From Xestospongia bergquistia (taxonomy: Eukaryota; Porifera; Demospongiae; Haplosclerida; Petrosiidae): 64,000 bases of DNA. The stretch's first letter is position 1, and each line of letters starts with the position of its first letter. The stretch is from contig OZ014414.1 of NCBI GenBank assembly GCA_963965975.1, positions 7,816,230 to 7,880,229 of the forward strand, written 5' to 3'. The notes below the pieces were generated by a model. The model did not search any database. It saw only the letters and a list, made by a program, of their open reading frames with translations, and was not told the origin of the DNA. Shown one piece after another: positions 10,661-23,280 of the stretch. The position numbers were made by a program, and so were the translations under genes.

Positions 10661-13459
10661 CTTTTTCATCTTAGTGACTACTATACCACCTATTTCTTGA
10701 GTGTTCTTAACATGAGTTCCTCCACACATACATGATGTACCACCTACATTAACCTCTCTCTCATCTAAATAAAAGATGAAAGTTATTATAAGTCAATAAA
10801 AAAAACTGATGTGACATTTGATGTTATAATATAGCACATTGAGAAGCTATTTATTAAATCATATCAGAGGTGTTGAACTAATGTATAGTACTTTTAAAAA
10901 TGCTCATATTGATTGCAAAGTCTTCATGCAAATTTATAAAACTTATTAAGAACTAATAAACAACAAAGCTACTAGACTCATGTGAAGACAACAAGACCCT
11001 TGGGGACACAAGACAATAGATGATTGCAATATACAAGTAGGTTTGAGAAAACTTCTTTAAATTAAACATGTACGTATATATTATTGTTCTATTTGTTAAT
11101 GAGAGTTTTATTTTTGTGTTATTTTAAATTAAACATGTATGTATATATTATTGTTCTAGTTGTTAATGAGAGTTTTATCTTTGTGTTATACATGAAAGAA
11201 TACATTAACAACTTACTGTTGTCATTTGTGTCCACAATAACAGGTATAGCATCCTATAAATAAATTATAAAAACATTAAAGATAAATAAAATTATTCATT
11301 AACTCACTTTTACTAATTTATTAGCTTCATTATTTAACAATGTAATGACTTCTTCTCTTTTTTCAGCTGGTACATTTCCAATATATTCTAAAGACAAAAA
11401 TATTATAAACATTTTAATAAAAGATACACAGACATAATCATCAGAGTCTATTTAATATACATTAGAATAATAGAATAGATTATATGCATATTAGAATGCT
11501 GTGTTAGGTTGTAGTTGAATAATACATTAAACATTTTGAAAACAAGTACGATAAGAACATCCTCACTCTAAGTTCCTTTAACAACTAGGTCTACTATATA
11601 TATCATACTATGTATAATCTAAGAGATTAAGTTAGTACAGACTTACCTACATAAGGACCATCTGGAAAGTGATAACCCTATAAAAAAAGAACAGATATAA
11701 CAGTTACAATTTTGAATAATTTTTAAACTATTCTAAATTTTAAATGGTAATAATTATATCTGGTGAAGAACCATACACTCCCACAGCTGTATGTATACAT
11801 GTAATAATTGTTAATTAAACATTAATTAACTGTTCATTAACTATTTATAATTATAATAGTTATCTATCAATCTCTTTGGCATCCTGGATTTACCTCAATA
11901 GACTAGTAGTGTGATATATACTAGTACCTTTGAGGGTATGAGGTCTGTTATACCAAGATTAATAAATGCTGAGTCCAACAAATGTCCAGCACTATGGAGT
12001 CTTGCATGATATCTTCTTTTATCAGCGTCAACCTCAACGCTCACTTCTTGACCCTGAGAAAACCTGTTTTAAGAATAAAAGATAATATACAAAATCAGGC
12101 TCTTTCTCTCTCATGGTGGACATTTTAAGATCAAGGAGAGTACATGTATTAAGGTACAACATGCTTTGCATAGTGCATAGTTTAATACATCTAGAAATTT
12201 AAAGTACTCTATTATCATTAATAAACTTCCATGTTATAGTGGACACTGGAAACAGTCTTTAGTTACTAGTTAGTATTATAGATACATCTATGTTAGTATA
12301 GAGGTGTAATAATACACTAAAGTATTAGTATGGCTACAGCATGTGTTCTCAATGTAGAGGTTAAATAATACATTAAAGTATTAGTATGGCTACAACATGT
12401 GTTCTCAATGTAGAGGTTAAATAATACACTAAAGTATTAGTATGGCTACAACATGTGTTCTCAATGTAGAGGTTAAATAATACACTAAAGTATTAGTATG
12501 GCTACAACAAGTAAAGAGGTGTACTTTAATAGAGCGAATGAATAATATAGTCAGTAATGAAAATAGAACAATTTCTGTGTCAAGTCAAAAAAGTCCTTTT
12601 TATTGTGCTAGTTCTATTGTAGCATATTGATTACTAATAACTACCAAACCATTCATTGACTTGTTGTACCACGCTCACTTTAATAATGATTATTTACAAA
12701 TACAATTCTCATTGGTACATAATTATTATAAAAATCATCACTTCAGTTGTTAACTTAAAACTGCTATAGTTATTTATAACATACTACTAAATTACAAAGT
12801 ATCCTATACAACACTTATATACATGTACATGTACATGTACCTCTGATCTGTTGTAAATGTTCCCAAGTGCTCAATATAATTTGCTTCCTTTGGTTTCTGG
12901 ACATGATTGACCTACAAATTATCACGTGATATAATTAGGGGTGTGTCTAATAGATCCTTTAACATACCGTAAACTTGACGTTACCATCAGAACTGATAAT
13001 ATATCCTACATCAGTAGGTTGACCTCCTTGAGAAAGACAAATGTCGTATAAAATATTATCATTGTCATCTTGAAATAGTTATATCAATAAATAGGAATCT
13101 ATCGGCTAGGTACATATACAGCTAGACTGGTCTATTATGGAAACCTTAAGTATTTACATCAGATTTCTTGTTATAAATATCATTACCTCCTTGTGGGTGC
13201 ATAACAGTCTGGTCCAATATAACAGTAGTGTACGTGGTGTCATTAAATATAGTCTCCTGAACAGCTAGAACTTTAGCTGTACACGAGAAGAGATAGGTGT
13301 CTGTATAGTAGAGATGAGAAGTAGATAAAAGAGGATTGTGTTTAGCGGCTGATGGTGATTGGTGCTCTGACTCACTGAGACAAGACAGAAGATGACAATG
13401 GATTTATAAATGAGTGCTTACTTTGTAGAATCACTGACAATGACGTCTGCAGTCGCCAT
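10661..13459 (-). CDS. AlaX-type alanyl-tRNA editing protein (tRNA_SAD domain)
   Basis: Nine exons: 13422-13459, 13187-13374, 12968-13026, 12841-12911, 11928-12063, 11647-11677, 11308-11387, 11217-11253, 10661-10764; 248 codons in frame, last exon(s) not found. Splicing at 13026 creates HPQGGGQPTD, the GGGQPxD signature of AlaX/AlaRS editing domains. Zinc ligands are visible as HSAGH (HxxxH) and CGGTH (CxxxH). These proteins hydrolyse mischarged Ser- or Gly-tRNA(Ala) in trans. It is closer to the short fungal/bacterial AlaX type than to AARSD1, whose second motif differs (CCGTH). Start ATG at 13459 lies 153 bp from the divergent GMCL1 start. Confidence 0.85.
12195..12510. repeat. 57-bp minisatellite plus flanking dispersed repeat
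   Basis: In an AlaX intron, four near-identical 57-bp copies (containing CACTAAAGTATTAGTATGGC) occupy about 12295-12510. They are preceded by ~100 bp containing CACTCTATTATC-type and TATAGTGGACACTG sequence. The same combination occurs once at 13905-14090 in GMCL1 intron 1. Confidence 0.8.
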
Positions 13460-13612
13460 TATTAGTTAGAATGAAAGGGACGACAATGAAAATAGGCTTT
13501 GATTTTATCAGTGTCTCTGCAGAAATAAATAGGTGTGGCTCAATTATCAAACAGGTGTGGCTTGTTGTATTAGTATGGGCGTTACCCGGCAACGTGTTCT
13601 TGAATCCAAAAC
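13460..13612. promoter_or_regulatory. Divergent promoter between AlaX and GMCL1
   Basis: Only 153 bp separate the two predicted start codons, so both promoters must lie here or overlap the first exons. No TATA box or known site is obvious. Assignment rests on the head-to-head layout. Confidence 0.5.
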
Positions 13613-14609
13613 ATGGGAAACAATTCTTCAAGGAGAGGTTCTTCTCCTGAGGAAGTCTCTGAGCGTCGTCCCAAGCGACGCAGGCGTTTAAGAGACGTCG
13701 GAGGTGGAGTGGATGATGTTGCATCAGACGAGGAGAGCGAGGAAGGAGCAATTTCACCCAAAAGGTGCACAAATTATGACTGAACTGTTAACACATCACA
13801 ATTAGCATGTTAGCAATCTGCTTGGTAACCTGGCCTACAAAAGTACAATCTGCATAATTTGCAGAGTATGTTAATGGTCATAGTTTATAAAGTAGTTGAT
13901 CTCCAAACTTAAAGCACTCTATTATCATTAATAAACCTCCAAATTATAGTGGACACTGAAAATAGTCCTTAGAGGCTAGTTAGTATCATAAATATATCTA
14001 TGTTAGTATAGAGGTGTCCTCAATGTAAAGGTTAGATGATACACTAAAGTATTAGTATGGCTACAACATGTGTTCTCAATGTAGAGTGTAGAGTTAAACT
14101 AAAATTATTAGTATTGGACTATATCAAATATCAAAAGGATGTCCAATTCAGTGCCTCCTCTTTGACTTTGTTATCATCATTAATTCAATATTTATTTGTC
14201 ATTTAGGGCACGCATTCAAGCTACATCTACTTATATTTATGAAACTCTCTATCAACAAGGCATTGGTACTGATATCACTTTAATAGCTCTAGGTAAAGTA
14301 ATATTGTAATACAGTAAAGCATGTCTTCTTTAAATAAATTATATTGTACTCTATACTAAAGTAGTTTATCCTTTGAAAATAGATGTCTTAGGACATGAAT
14401 GCTTTGCAATAAATTAATACATCTTTATGTATAGTAACATTTGAGTCCATTATTACTGCCTAAAATACTAATCTGCTTTCATATCTACAGTGTAATAGTG
14501 TCTGAATGTTCACTTTGTATTGTACATGTGTATGTTTCCTTGTTCTGTGTGAGTCTTGTCTTTTGCTTGCACTAAATATTACTTATAGTTAGAGGAAAAG
14601 AATAGATGT

Positions 14610-14678
<69 letters not shown>

Positions 14679-17600
14679 CTTTCTTCACTCTCTCTCACAC
14701 ACACATCACAGAGAAGGAATGGAAACTTCATAAAGTATACTTATGTCAGGTAAATTACAATATATTGTAAAGCTGTAGCAATTAACTACTCTATCTTTCC
14801 TCTTCTTTTTGTAGTCTCGTTATTTTGCTAGTATGTTTAGTGGAAACTGGAAGGAATCTGATCAATCTATTATACACTTAGATATTCCAGATCCTAATAT
14901 TACTGAAGAATGTATGTACACTATAACAACACTAGGTCATAACTCATAAGGTTTACTCTCTTTCTCCCACACACACATGTGAACACACACAGGTCTTAAC
15001 ATAGCTTTCACTTCACTCTACAAAGACTCTATTCACTTAAGCTCATCACTCATACCTGGTATTGTTGCCGCAGCAACCATGTTTCAACTGGTATCTCATT
15101 TAACACACATTAACTATCTACTAGAGTGTAAAGGAATGTTGACTTGTTATAAGAGTTATTTGTTAAAGAAACCTTAGACCAAATTTTACTTAACTAATCA
15201 CAACACCACAAAATACTTTCCATTGAATTGAAATTTTTAGTACATATATATGTATTTATGTACATGTATTAAGTTCAAACCTTAGTACATGTACATGTAT
15301 TTTAGTCATATAATATAGCTATCATAGACATATACACTATTGTAATGCCTATACTTTACCTTATACCTCTGTTATATTATTAGAAATACCATAATGTGTA
15401 TTAATGTCACTTCTATAGTTATAACAATGATAGTAGAATATAGTACATTTCTCTTCCAATTAAGTTAAGCAGTTACTACCTTTCTTCCATATGTATTATA
15501 ATACATTAATATTGGTTTATATTATATATAATAAGTATGTATTGTTGTAGTATTAATTATGTATGTAACAGTTATGACATGACTATAATTATACTGCTGC
15601 CAATATTTTGGTGTTATTATCTTGGCTACATACACATATATGGTACATGTATAATCCTTTATATTGGAATTATGTGACTTTATTTAGGATGGGTTACTAC
15701 AGCATTGTATAGAGTATATGAAGGAAACTTTGTGGTATGTAGAAATAACACTAATAATTACTAGTTTACATACATGTCTGGTACTATATTGATGAGAACA
15801 TTCCTTAGACAAAATTATCTTTAGAGTATTAAATATATTTATATAGCTGTGTGGCAAATTTTTAACCCTTTTAATTACAACATTTTAATCAAGTTATAAG
15901 TTACATGTAGTAGAGCTAGCAAATTACATGGAAGGAGCTAGTTATGTGATAGTACATTGAATTGTTGTTTCTTCTCTTTACCTATAGTAGTGCTCACATG
16001 TTGAAATACTTGAATACAGCTAGTCAATATGGTCTCCGTGATATAGAAAAAAAGTAAACAGATTTTCTAGTAATAGTAATATTGTACTTATAATGTATTA
16101 TGTACCATGATTTCTTTCTTAATTTAGATGTCAGGATTGGTTGCAAACTCGTCTACTCACTGATTTCACAATACCTTTGCTTTTAGACATGAGGTACACA
16201 TAAACATGTACATTGATATTTGGTGATCATGTGATAGTCATGTGCCCACTAATGATCTCTTGTCCTATATTTAGTTTGGAATTACTGACTGAATTGATAA
16301 AGAGTCCAGATTTGTTTGTATTACAAGTTGAAACAGATGTCTACTCACTAGCTAAAAAAGTACTTACACAACAAGTTAATTTCATATTATCATATCTCTA
16401 CATGTGATAAATGGATCAATGGATGGATGAATGGAAGGATAGACAGATCAATGAACAATAATGCAATTTATTTTTAAGTTACTTTTCTGATTTAGTGGTT
16501 ATTTCTACATCTTAATCCAACATGGGATGGTAGCCTTTCCAAACTCACTTCATCAGCTGAGGCCTTCTTTAGAGAGAAAAGTAAGGAACACATTATATGT
16601 ACATGTACACTTTAACATAGTACATGTACATGTAAAATATATGTACATGTATATTACATACTGTTATTATTGAGTTTATATTTATAGACCTGTACTATTT
16701 TTATATTGCCTATAGTTATATATGTAAATGCATCTCAATTTTAATCATAAGGTGAAGGAGTTTACCTAGAGACAGAGGAAGGTCGTCAATATCAGGAACT
16801 ATTTCGTTCCATTCGCCTTCGTCATATCATTAATGACTCTGCCTCTGTAGCTGTCTTAGAAAATGACAAAATTATACCACAAGGTAATAATAAGACTTTC
16901 AGCTGTACTATGAATAAAATCAATACTATTAAACTCTTGGTGTTAATTTAGTTAACTTTATTGGTTACCATAATGTGCATTAGTTTCCTGTTATGAGTAC
17001 TATTAGAACTATAATATTATATGTATCGTTAGTATTACATCATATTGTTATTAGATTGGCTGTTACCATTATATCGTCATCAGTGGCTTAAAATGGTCAC
17101 AGTTGATCAGAGACTGGACCATGGGTTAGTTTATAATTTGGCAGCTGAAATTTAGTCTTCTCTTGTTCTTATTTCAGACCTGTATCATTAACTAAAGATG
17201 ATTTTAATGATAATGCTATTAGATGTGGTCGTATATTACAGAAATCAGATGAGGTAAATTGTCATATATATTTTGATAAATTTAAGGAAGGATGTGTGGA
17301 CCAGTAGATGGACAAATATATATATACTAATATACTAATAAATAAAGAGATGATATTCTTATTAACTAAAACTTTAATTTTATTTAGTATTGTTGGCGTT
17401 GGACAGGGTTTTTATTTGGTGTTGATATTCTCCTCGTATACAAGGATGGGTTAGTAAAATAATAATAGCCATTCTATTATTTGATTATTATTGTTTAATA
17501 TTTGTATATATTGCCATTAATATTTGTATTATTAATTAGTTTGATCTCTGTGAAGAGAAACACACGAAGTCAACCTTGTTTAGCAGCTGTCAGTCTACAA

Positions 17601-17902
17601 AATGAACGATCATTAACCTTTAGGTTAATTAAAATTAATAAATTAACATAATTATGTCCTTAACAATAGTATATTGTTCTCAACATAAGTTTACACTAGG
17701 AAATCCTCTTATCACTGTAATATTTTCCTACTGTTAGACTTAGAGTAGTATCCTTCAGTAAGAATGAGGAAGTTTGTAGTTCTCAAGACACAGGTATTGT
17801 TCATTTGACTCTAGCTCCAGATGAGGTAAGAAATAAAATGATAAAACAGTAATAAAACATTAACCCTCTCTCTGTCTCTGTCTCTCTGTCTCTCTCTCTC
17901 TG

Positions 17903-17935
<33 letters not shown>

Positions 17936-17950
17936 GTGTCTCTCTCTGTC

Positions 17951-17985
<35 letters not shown>

Positions 17986-18083
17986 AGACAGCATATATAT
18001 TAACTGTTGACAAACAAGTCAAGTTTCCATTATACATTAGCTTTAACTTTTCTTTAACTTCATCTAATATAAATCTTACTTGA
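13613..18083 (+). CDS. GMCL1: Germ cell-less protein (BTB/POZ substrate adaptor)
   Basis: Seventeen exons, 474 residues: 13613-13764, 14207-14292, 14712-14749, 14815-14911, 14993-15090, 15688-15734, 15991-16053, 16128-16193, 16275-16359, 16496-16580, 16752-16883, 17055-17124, 17178-17253, 17388-17449, 17540-17623, 17738-17825, 17988-18083 (TGA). The N-terminus is basic (RRPKRRRRLRD) like the nuclear-targeting start of family members. A BTB domain follows (EWKLHKVYLCQSRYF, MFSGNWKES), then a BACK-like region (LFVLQVETDVYSLAKKW) and the family's C-terminal domain (CWRWTGFLFGVDILL). Germ cell-less acts as a CUL3 ligase adaptor at the nuclear envelope. Length is close to the ~515 residues of vertebrate GMCL1. 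Its 3' half has been copied elsewhere in the window. Confidence 0.95.
13905..14090. repeat. Dispersed repeat copy in GMCL1 intron 1
   Basis: Matches the AlaX-intron repeat at 12195-12440: the CTCTATTATCATTAATAAAC segment, TATAGTGGACACTG, and one copy of the 57-bp minisatellite unit. The two copies lie on either side of the shared promoter in the same orientation. Confidence 0.75.
14614..14672. repeat. (CT)n microsatellite
   Basis: About 30 CT dinucleotides upstream of the acceptor of GMCL1 exon 3; part of the intron's pyrimidine tract. Confidence 0.95.
17870..17986. repeat. CT-rich (TCTCTG)n microsatellite
   Basis: Interrupted CT/GTCTCT run filling most of the last GMCL1 intron up to the acceptor of exon 17. 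The shorter equivalent in the GMCL1 duplicate is at 21272-21308. Confidence 0.95.
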
Positions 18084-18617
18084 TGATTGCTATTTCCTTA
18101 TCCTTTATTTGTAATCAATAATTATAGTTAATGTATTATGAAATATACCTTAATAATGTAGAACCACTGTAATATTATTCCTACTTAAATATGAGCATTG
18201 TGTATTATATTTAGTACTAGTATGCCTCACCCTGGTGCAAAATGAGTCTAATAAGTAATCTTGATTGCCATAAAAAGTATAGGATACTCCAATTTATCTT
18301 TTAAAGAAGCAATGTTCAGTAGCAGTATAAAGCTGTTGATCATATACTTAATAATAAGCCAGAGTCACTAATAGCAATTAAATTATATGTCAATAAAATA
18401 AATATATACTATAGTCCTCTTGCCAGTCTTCAGCACTTAAAGTATCACTACCTCTGTGTACTTCATCTGTCCTTTAATAACCCTTTCCCCTACTCTTTAT
18501 AAGTTGTCTACATCCTAGTATCGTCATAGTTACACAATAGCAAATTATTTTAAATAGAGTTAATAAACAAGAAAAGACATGCAATATTAAGATAGTTACA
18601 AAGTGTCTGAAAAATTG
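18084..18617. other. Convergent intergenic region
   Basis: AT-rich sequence between the converging GMCL1 and TRAF-like genes; presumably both 3' ends. No other feature seen. The first ~190 bp are shared with the GMCL1 duplicate downstream of its stop. Confidence 0.5.
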
Positions 18618-19967
18618 TTATGAAGATGTTGTGATGGTAGCTAGCCATGGTTTAACAAAAGTAGTAGTCACACTTACTCTAAAGTAGAGGGCATCATCTT
18701 TCAAATATTGACAATTTAGAAAGGAGGAGAAAGAAAGATCAAAATGAGAAATAAACTTTGAATAACCTCGTCCTTTTCCATATCGTTTTCCCACTACTTT
18801 CTGTGTGGACGATAGAGGTGTAGTTTCATTCAACGTAGTGACACGCTTCTTGTGGTTTTCATCTTCTAGTTGGTTAAGAAGCTCCATAGTGATCTCTCCT
18901 TGGAATGGCCACTCCAGTGCATCATTATACTTTCCTGACATTAAACACACATACAAAGAAACATGAGTATCTTCACCATCACCACTGCCATTAGGATAAA
19001 TGTGTAAACACATTTTATAGCCTCCAGGAGAAGTATAGAAGCCAGGGCTTCGCCAACTAATGTTCTTATCTTTATGATCTTTAAATTCAGTAAACTTAAT
19101 AACTCTACATGATGTATAGTTAGATGAACCAATACGTTCAATAAGGTGTGATACTGCGGCTTGTAATAGTTCTATTGATTCTTTATTGTCAGCATTTTCT
19201 TCTTGAAGATCTTCAATTTCGTTTTGTGCTTCTTTAGTCATTTGTACTGACATTTCAAGGTGTTTCTTCATGTCCTGTTCTTCATGTTTTTCTTGGTCTT
19301 CTCGTTTCATCTTTACATTACATCCAATATTATTATATTGACATGATATGACTTGTTTAGGACAGATATTATAATGGTCCTCCATAAGATGACGTTTTGT
19401 GACTTCATTACATCCTCCATTATTACAGATAATAGGATAATTAAGGCACTTCTCAATATGATTACCAAAAACCTCCTCAAGTGTATCCACTTCTTTGCAA
19501 TATTGACATTTGACTTGACGTTTTAAACATTCATTATCAAGATGATGTTGAAGTATTTGACGTTGGAGTTGTTCACCACACTCGTTGCTACAGTCTACCA
19601 GCTGGTAAAGACAGACTTTACAATGATCTTCAATATCTTTTAGCTTACCCATCCATTGACAAATAATGGCATCATTGGATTCTTTCTTGTTAGTACAGTA
19701 TACTTGTAGAGTATTTATTTCTAGGTTAGCTCTACGATCATTGAAGTAATTGTTCGTAAGATCAAGACGACAGATAGGACAAATAAACTGTTGACCTTTA
19801 GACTTTAACTCCTCAAGACAACTCTTACAGAAGACATTACCACAACAGCTAACTTGTTGAGGTGTATGAGCAACAAAGGTACAAATATGACATATATATT
19901 TTGTAGGAGGGTCACCATCAACAAATCTATAGTTATAACCACCACTTTCAATAATGTTAGAGGCCAT
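18618..19967 (-). CDS. TRAF-family protein (RING, TRAF zinc fingers, coiled coil, MATH)
   Basis: Intronless coding region of 449 residues. The longer frame starts at 20015, but an acceptor-like TTTTTATATACATATAG lies just before the ATG at 19967, giving a natural start (MASNIIESGG) after a probable 5' UTR intron. Domains in order: RING-type C..C...C..C...CPIC in the first ~70 residues; several TRAF-type Cys/His fingers (CEKP-free, patterns such as CQYCKEV and CPKQVISCQY); a Glu-rich coiled coil with EDLQEENADNKES; and a C-terminal MATH/TRAF-C domain (SPGFYTSPGGYKMCLHIYPN). TRAFs couple receptors to ubiquitin signalling and NF-kappaB. Which vertebrate TRAF it is closest to cannot be said from sequence alone. 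Confidence 0.9.
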   Translation of the reverse strand: MASNIIESGGYNYRFVDGDPPTKYICHICTFVAHTPQQVSCCGNVFCKSCLEELKSKGQQFICPICRLDLTNNYFNDRRANLEINTLQVYCTNKKESNDAIICQWMGKLKDIEDHCKVCLYQLVDCSNECGEQLQRQILQHHLDNECLKRQVKCQYCKEVDTLEEVFGNHIEKCLNYPIICNNGGCNEVTKRHLMEDHYNICPKQVISCQYNNIGCNVKMKREDQEKHEEQDMKKHLEMSVQMTKEAQNEIEDLQEENADNKESIELLQAAVSHLIERIGSSNYTSCRVIKFTEFKDHKDKNISWRSPGFYTSPGGYKMCLHIYPNGSGDGEDTHVSLYVCLMSGKYNDALEWPFQGEITMELLNQLEDENHKKRVTTLNETTPLSSTQKVVGKRYGKGRGYSKFISHFDLSFSSFLNCQYLKDDALYFRVSVTTTFVKPWLATITTSS

Positions 19968-20194
19968 TAGATCTATATGTATATAAAAAGAGAGATAGTA
20001 TGATATTTGATACAATATTTCAATTAACTTAACTTACATTTACTTTATAAATCCTAGTCTATGACGGCTAAGGAGAGGATGACATTAAAACATGTGACTT
20101 TACCAAAATGCTACTATCACAACTATTGTAGGTCATGTGAGCTCTTATGAAAGCTAGTGTAGTTAATAACATCTAGTTATGAAATATTGTATGA

Positions 20195-21403
20195 AGTTAC
20201 TCTTCTTATTTAGTGGTTATTTCTACATCTTAAAAAGTGAAGGAGTTTACCTAGAGACAGAGGAAGGCCGTCAATATCAGGAACTATTTCGTTCCATTCG
20301 CCTTCGTCATATCATTAATGACTCTGCCTCTATAGCTGTCTTAGAAAATGACAAAATTATACCACAAGGTAATAATAAGACTTTCAGCTGTACTATGAAT
20401 AAAAAAATCAATACTATTAAACTCTTGGTGTTAATTTAGTTAACTTTATTAGTTACCATATGTGTATTAGTTTCCTGTTATGAGTACTTTTAGAACTATA
20501 ATATTGTATGTATTGTTAGTATTACATCATATTGTTATTAGATTGGCTGTTACCATTATATCGTCATCAGTGGCTTAAAATGGTCACAGTTGATCAGAGA
20601 CTGGACCATGGGTAAGTGAAATGTTTATAATTTGGCAGCTGAAATTTAGTCTTCTCTTGTTCTTATTTCAGACCTGTATTATTAACTAAAGATGATTTTA
20701 ATGATAATGCTATTAGATGTGGTCGTTATGATACTAATATACTAATAAACAAACAGATAATATTGTTATTAAGTAAAACTTTCATTTTATTTAGTACTGT
20801 TGGCGTTGGACAGGATTTTTATTTGGTGTTGATATTCTCCTCATATACAAGGATGGGTTAGTATAATAATAATAGCCATTCTATTATTTGATTATTGTTG
20901 TTTAAAATTTTTATATATTACTGTTAATATTTCTATTATTAATTAGTTTGATCTCTGTGAAGAGAAACACACGAAGTCAACCTTGTTTAGCAGCTGTTAG
21001 TCTACAAAATGAACGATCATTAACCTTTAGGTTAATTAAAATTAATAAATTAGCATAATTATGTCCTTAACAATAATATATTGTTCTCAACATAAGTTTA
21101 CACTAGGAAATCCTCTTATCACTGTAATATTTTCCTACTGTTAGACTTAGAGTGATATCCTTCAGTAAGAATGAGGAAGTGTGTAGTTCTCAAGACACAG
21201 GTATTGTTCATTTGACTCTAGCTCCAGATGAGGTAAGAGATAAAAGGATAAAACAGCAATAAAACATTAACTCTCTCTTTCTCTCTCTCTCTCTCTTTCT
21301 CTCTCTAGACAGCATATATATTAACTGTTGACAAACAAGTCAAGTTTCCATTATATATTAGCTTTAACTTTTCGTTAACTTCATCTAATATAAATCTTAC
21401 TTG
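20195..21403 (+). pseudogene. Truncated duplicate of GMCL1 exons 10-17
   Basis: Near-identical to 16475-18083, with homology continuing to about 21610. The first 19 nt of exon 10 are fused directly to exon 11 by deletion of the rest of exon 10 and intron 10, bringing an early TAA into the frame. Exon 13 is cut after AGATGTGGTCG, losing its 3' part and the donor site. Exons 14-17 remain intact to the TGA at 21401-21403. No BTB domain is present. A separate short transcript cannot be excluded, but function looks unlikely. Confidence 0.85.
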
Positions 21404-21610
21404 ATGATTGCTATTTCCTTATTCTTTATATTGTAATCAATATAGTTAATAATTATGTTATGAAATATACCTTAATAAAATAGAAACCACTGTTATAATA
21501 TTATTCCTACTTTGTATGTATCAATATGAGCATTGTGTATTAATTAATGCACTAATATGCCTCACTCTTGTGTAAAATGAGTGTAATAAGTAATACTGAT
21601 GATAATTAAT

Positions 21611-22395
21611 TGCTATAATAGTAGGATAGTCCAAATGGCATGTAGTAATAAGATTCAAAAGCTGTGGAGCCTATATTTGATAGTATCAATAGTAGCAATA
21701 ATAGTCAATAGTAGCAATTCGATATTAAGTTAGTAAATCCTCTTGCCAATGAGTAATTAGTAATCAGCTGTTCTTGCCAATTTACTTTCTCAATAGCTGG
21801 TCAACTAATCAGCCATATTACTTACTACATGCAGTCACACACATGAAGCATTATTGTGGTTGCAGGTTCTCCTCTCCTATATTGTATATGTGCAGGTAGT
21901 AGGTATTGCCTGATGTTTAGGGTATTTTCATCATGCACAAAATAATATATCCATATATGGTCATAATATCACTTCACACTGTATATCCTGTTTCTAATTT
22001 TAGAAATTTCTTTGTCATTGTAGGGATGGTCTTTGTTAGTACATGAGACAAAGCTACATTGAAGTTTGGCAAAGGCTCTTTGTATAGCTGGATCATTTGC
22101 TATTATATTGATAGTAGAAGAAAACCTTTATGAAGTCCTGAAAAGTATATATTTTTTGTATTCTGTAAAATTGATACCTATTATCATCTACTAGTATAAA
22201 TTTTACTGTTGTTGACTAATTGTTGTTTTTCATTGCTTGCAATAAAAAGTATAATTGGAATAGGATACCCTAAAAGTGGAAAGCTTTATTCTGCTTTACC
22301 TCATGAAATATTTACCACTTTCAGAAACAACATAATTTTCCTGGATTTCATGCTATTATCTATAATTATTAATCAAATATTAGTCCCTTACTTTG
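21611..22395. other. Intergenic, no gene seen
   Basis: AT-rich, no splice-bounded exon or convincing ORF. The right edge at about 22396 is where homology to the AIG1 units starts abruptly. Confidence 0.5.
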
Positions 22396-22895
22396 TTAGT
22401 AATAATCTTTTATTATTTCTTCCCTACTTTCTTCATTATCAGTTTCACGATGGGTGATGATTAAAGCCGATATACTTTGAATATCTCTACCAAACCGACT
22501 ACTTATAAAATTAAAAATATCTCTTTCTTCTGGAGTGTACCTCCCCTTTCTAAACAGGAACAGTACAATATTGATACCTTCACGTACATGCTGATTGACA
22601 TAAGATTTTATAGCCTTCATGCATTTTTTGTTTGAAAGCTGACTAGTATCAAACAATCCCACAGTATCGATGACTTTAACTTTAAGACATACGTTTCCCG
22701 GAATCTTTACCTGAGCTTCTCCGTGATCAATATCACGGTAGTGCTTTCTACAGAGCTCCTAACAGGGAATCTGTTACTTGTAAGAATGTGGTTGCCAAGA
22801 GTCGATTTGCCTGTTCCTGTCTTTCCTACCACAAGTACGTTTCGATGTTTGACTTCTTCTGAGACCCACGATACGTCATTCAGTCCAACAGCCAT
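22396..22895 (-). pseudogene. AIG1-family GTPase, unit 1 left copy (A1), broken
   Basis: Near-identical to the intact gene at 29658-30380. A one-base loss in the GATATCACGGG stretch (near 22737) shifts the frame after residue ~53, and the 3' end is cut at the duplication edge near 22400, removing the last ~75 residues. The Walker A GKTGTGKST is retained. The start codon matches that of the intact copy. Confidence 0.85.
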
Positions 22896-22981
22896 AAGTA
22901 AGATCTTGCTGTTTTATAATATTAGATACTGAGACGTGTTTACGTAAAAATAATAACACATACGCTACTATAGTGGGAAAA

Positions 22982-22992
22982 GGGAATTTCCC
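22982..22992. promoter_or_regulatory. kappaB-type palindrome, unit 1
   Basis: GGGAATTTCCC, a perfect palindrome matching the NF-kappaB consensus GGGRNNYYCC, 87 bp upstream of the A1 start and within the A1/B1 divergent promoter. The same site occurs in all three units. Confidence 0.65.
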
Positions 22993-23280
22993 TTGTATCT
23001 TCCTACTCTATTTATAATGTAGACATAATTATAATATACATACAATAATAATATTATATAAAACTACAGAAATTAAGAAATGTGCTAATAACCCAAATGC
23101 CAAAACTACTAGTATTAATTATATATCTTGAAAAAATAAAGTTGTGCCACCGTCACTAAATTGTCACAAATTTGCGAAGGAGGCAAAATAACGTTATCAC
23201 CTAGCCTCGTACCCAAAACGAAAGCCTGGGATGAGGCTAATGTATCGCCTCGACGCCATCTTCTTGAGCAGGCATATAAT

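Noticed and set aside
13431-13772. Minus-strand ORFs across the GMCL1 first exon
   Set aside because: Antisense to the basic N-terminus of GMCL1; the plus-strand exon has a matching splice partner and family similarity.
20179-20439. Independent small gene at the start of the GMCL1 duplicate
   Set aside because: It is exon 11 of GMCL1 joined by deletion to part of exon 10; the ATG is in unrelated flank.
22982-22992. Treating the GGGAATTTCCC sites as chance palindromes
   Set aside because: Same site and spacing in three units argues against pure chance, though the units are duplicates, so conservation is only suggestive; kept as a moderate-confidence site.
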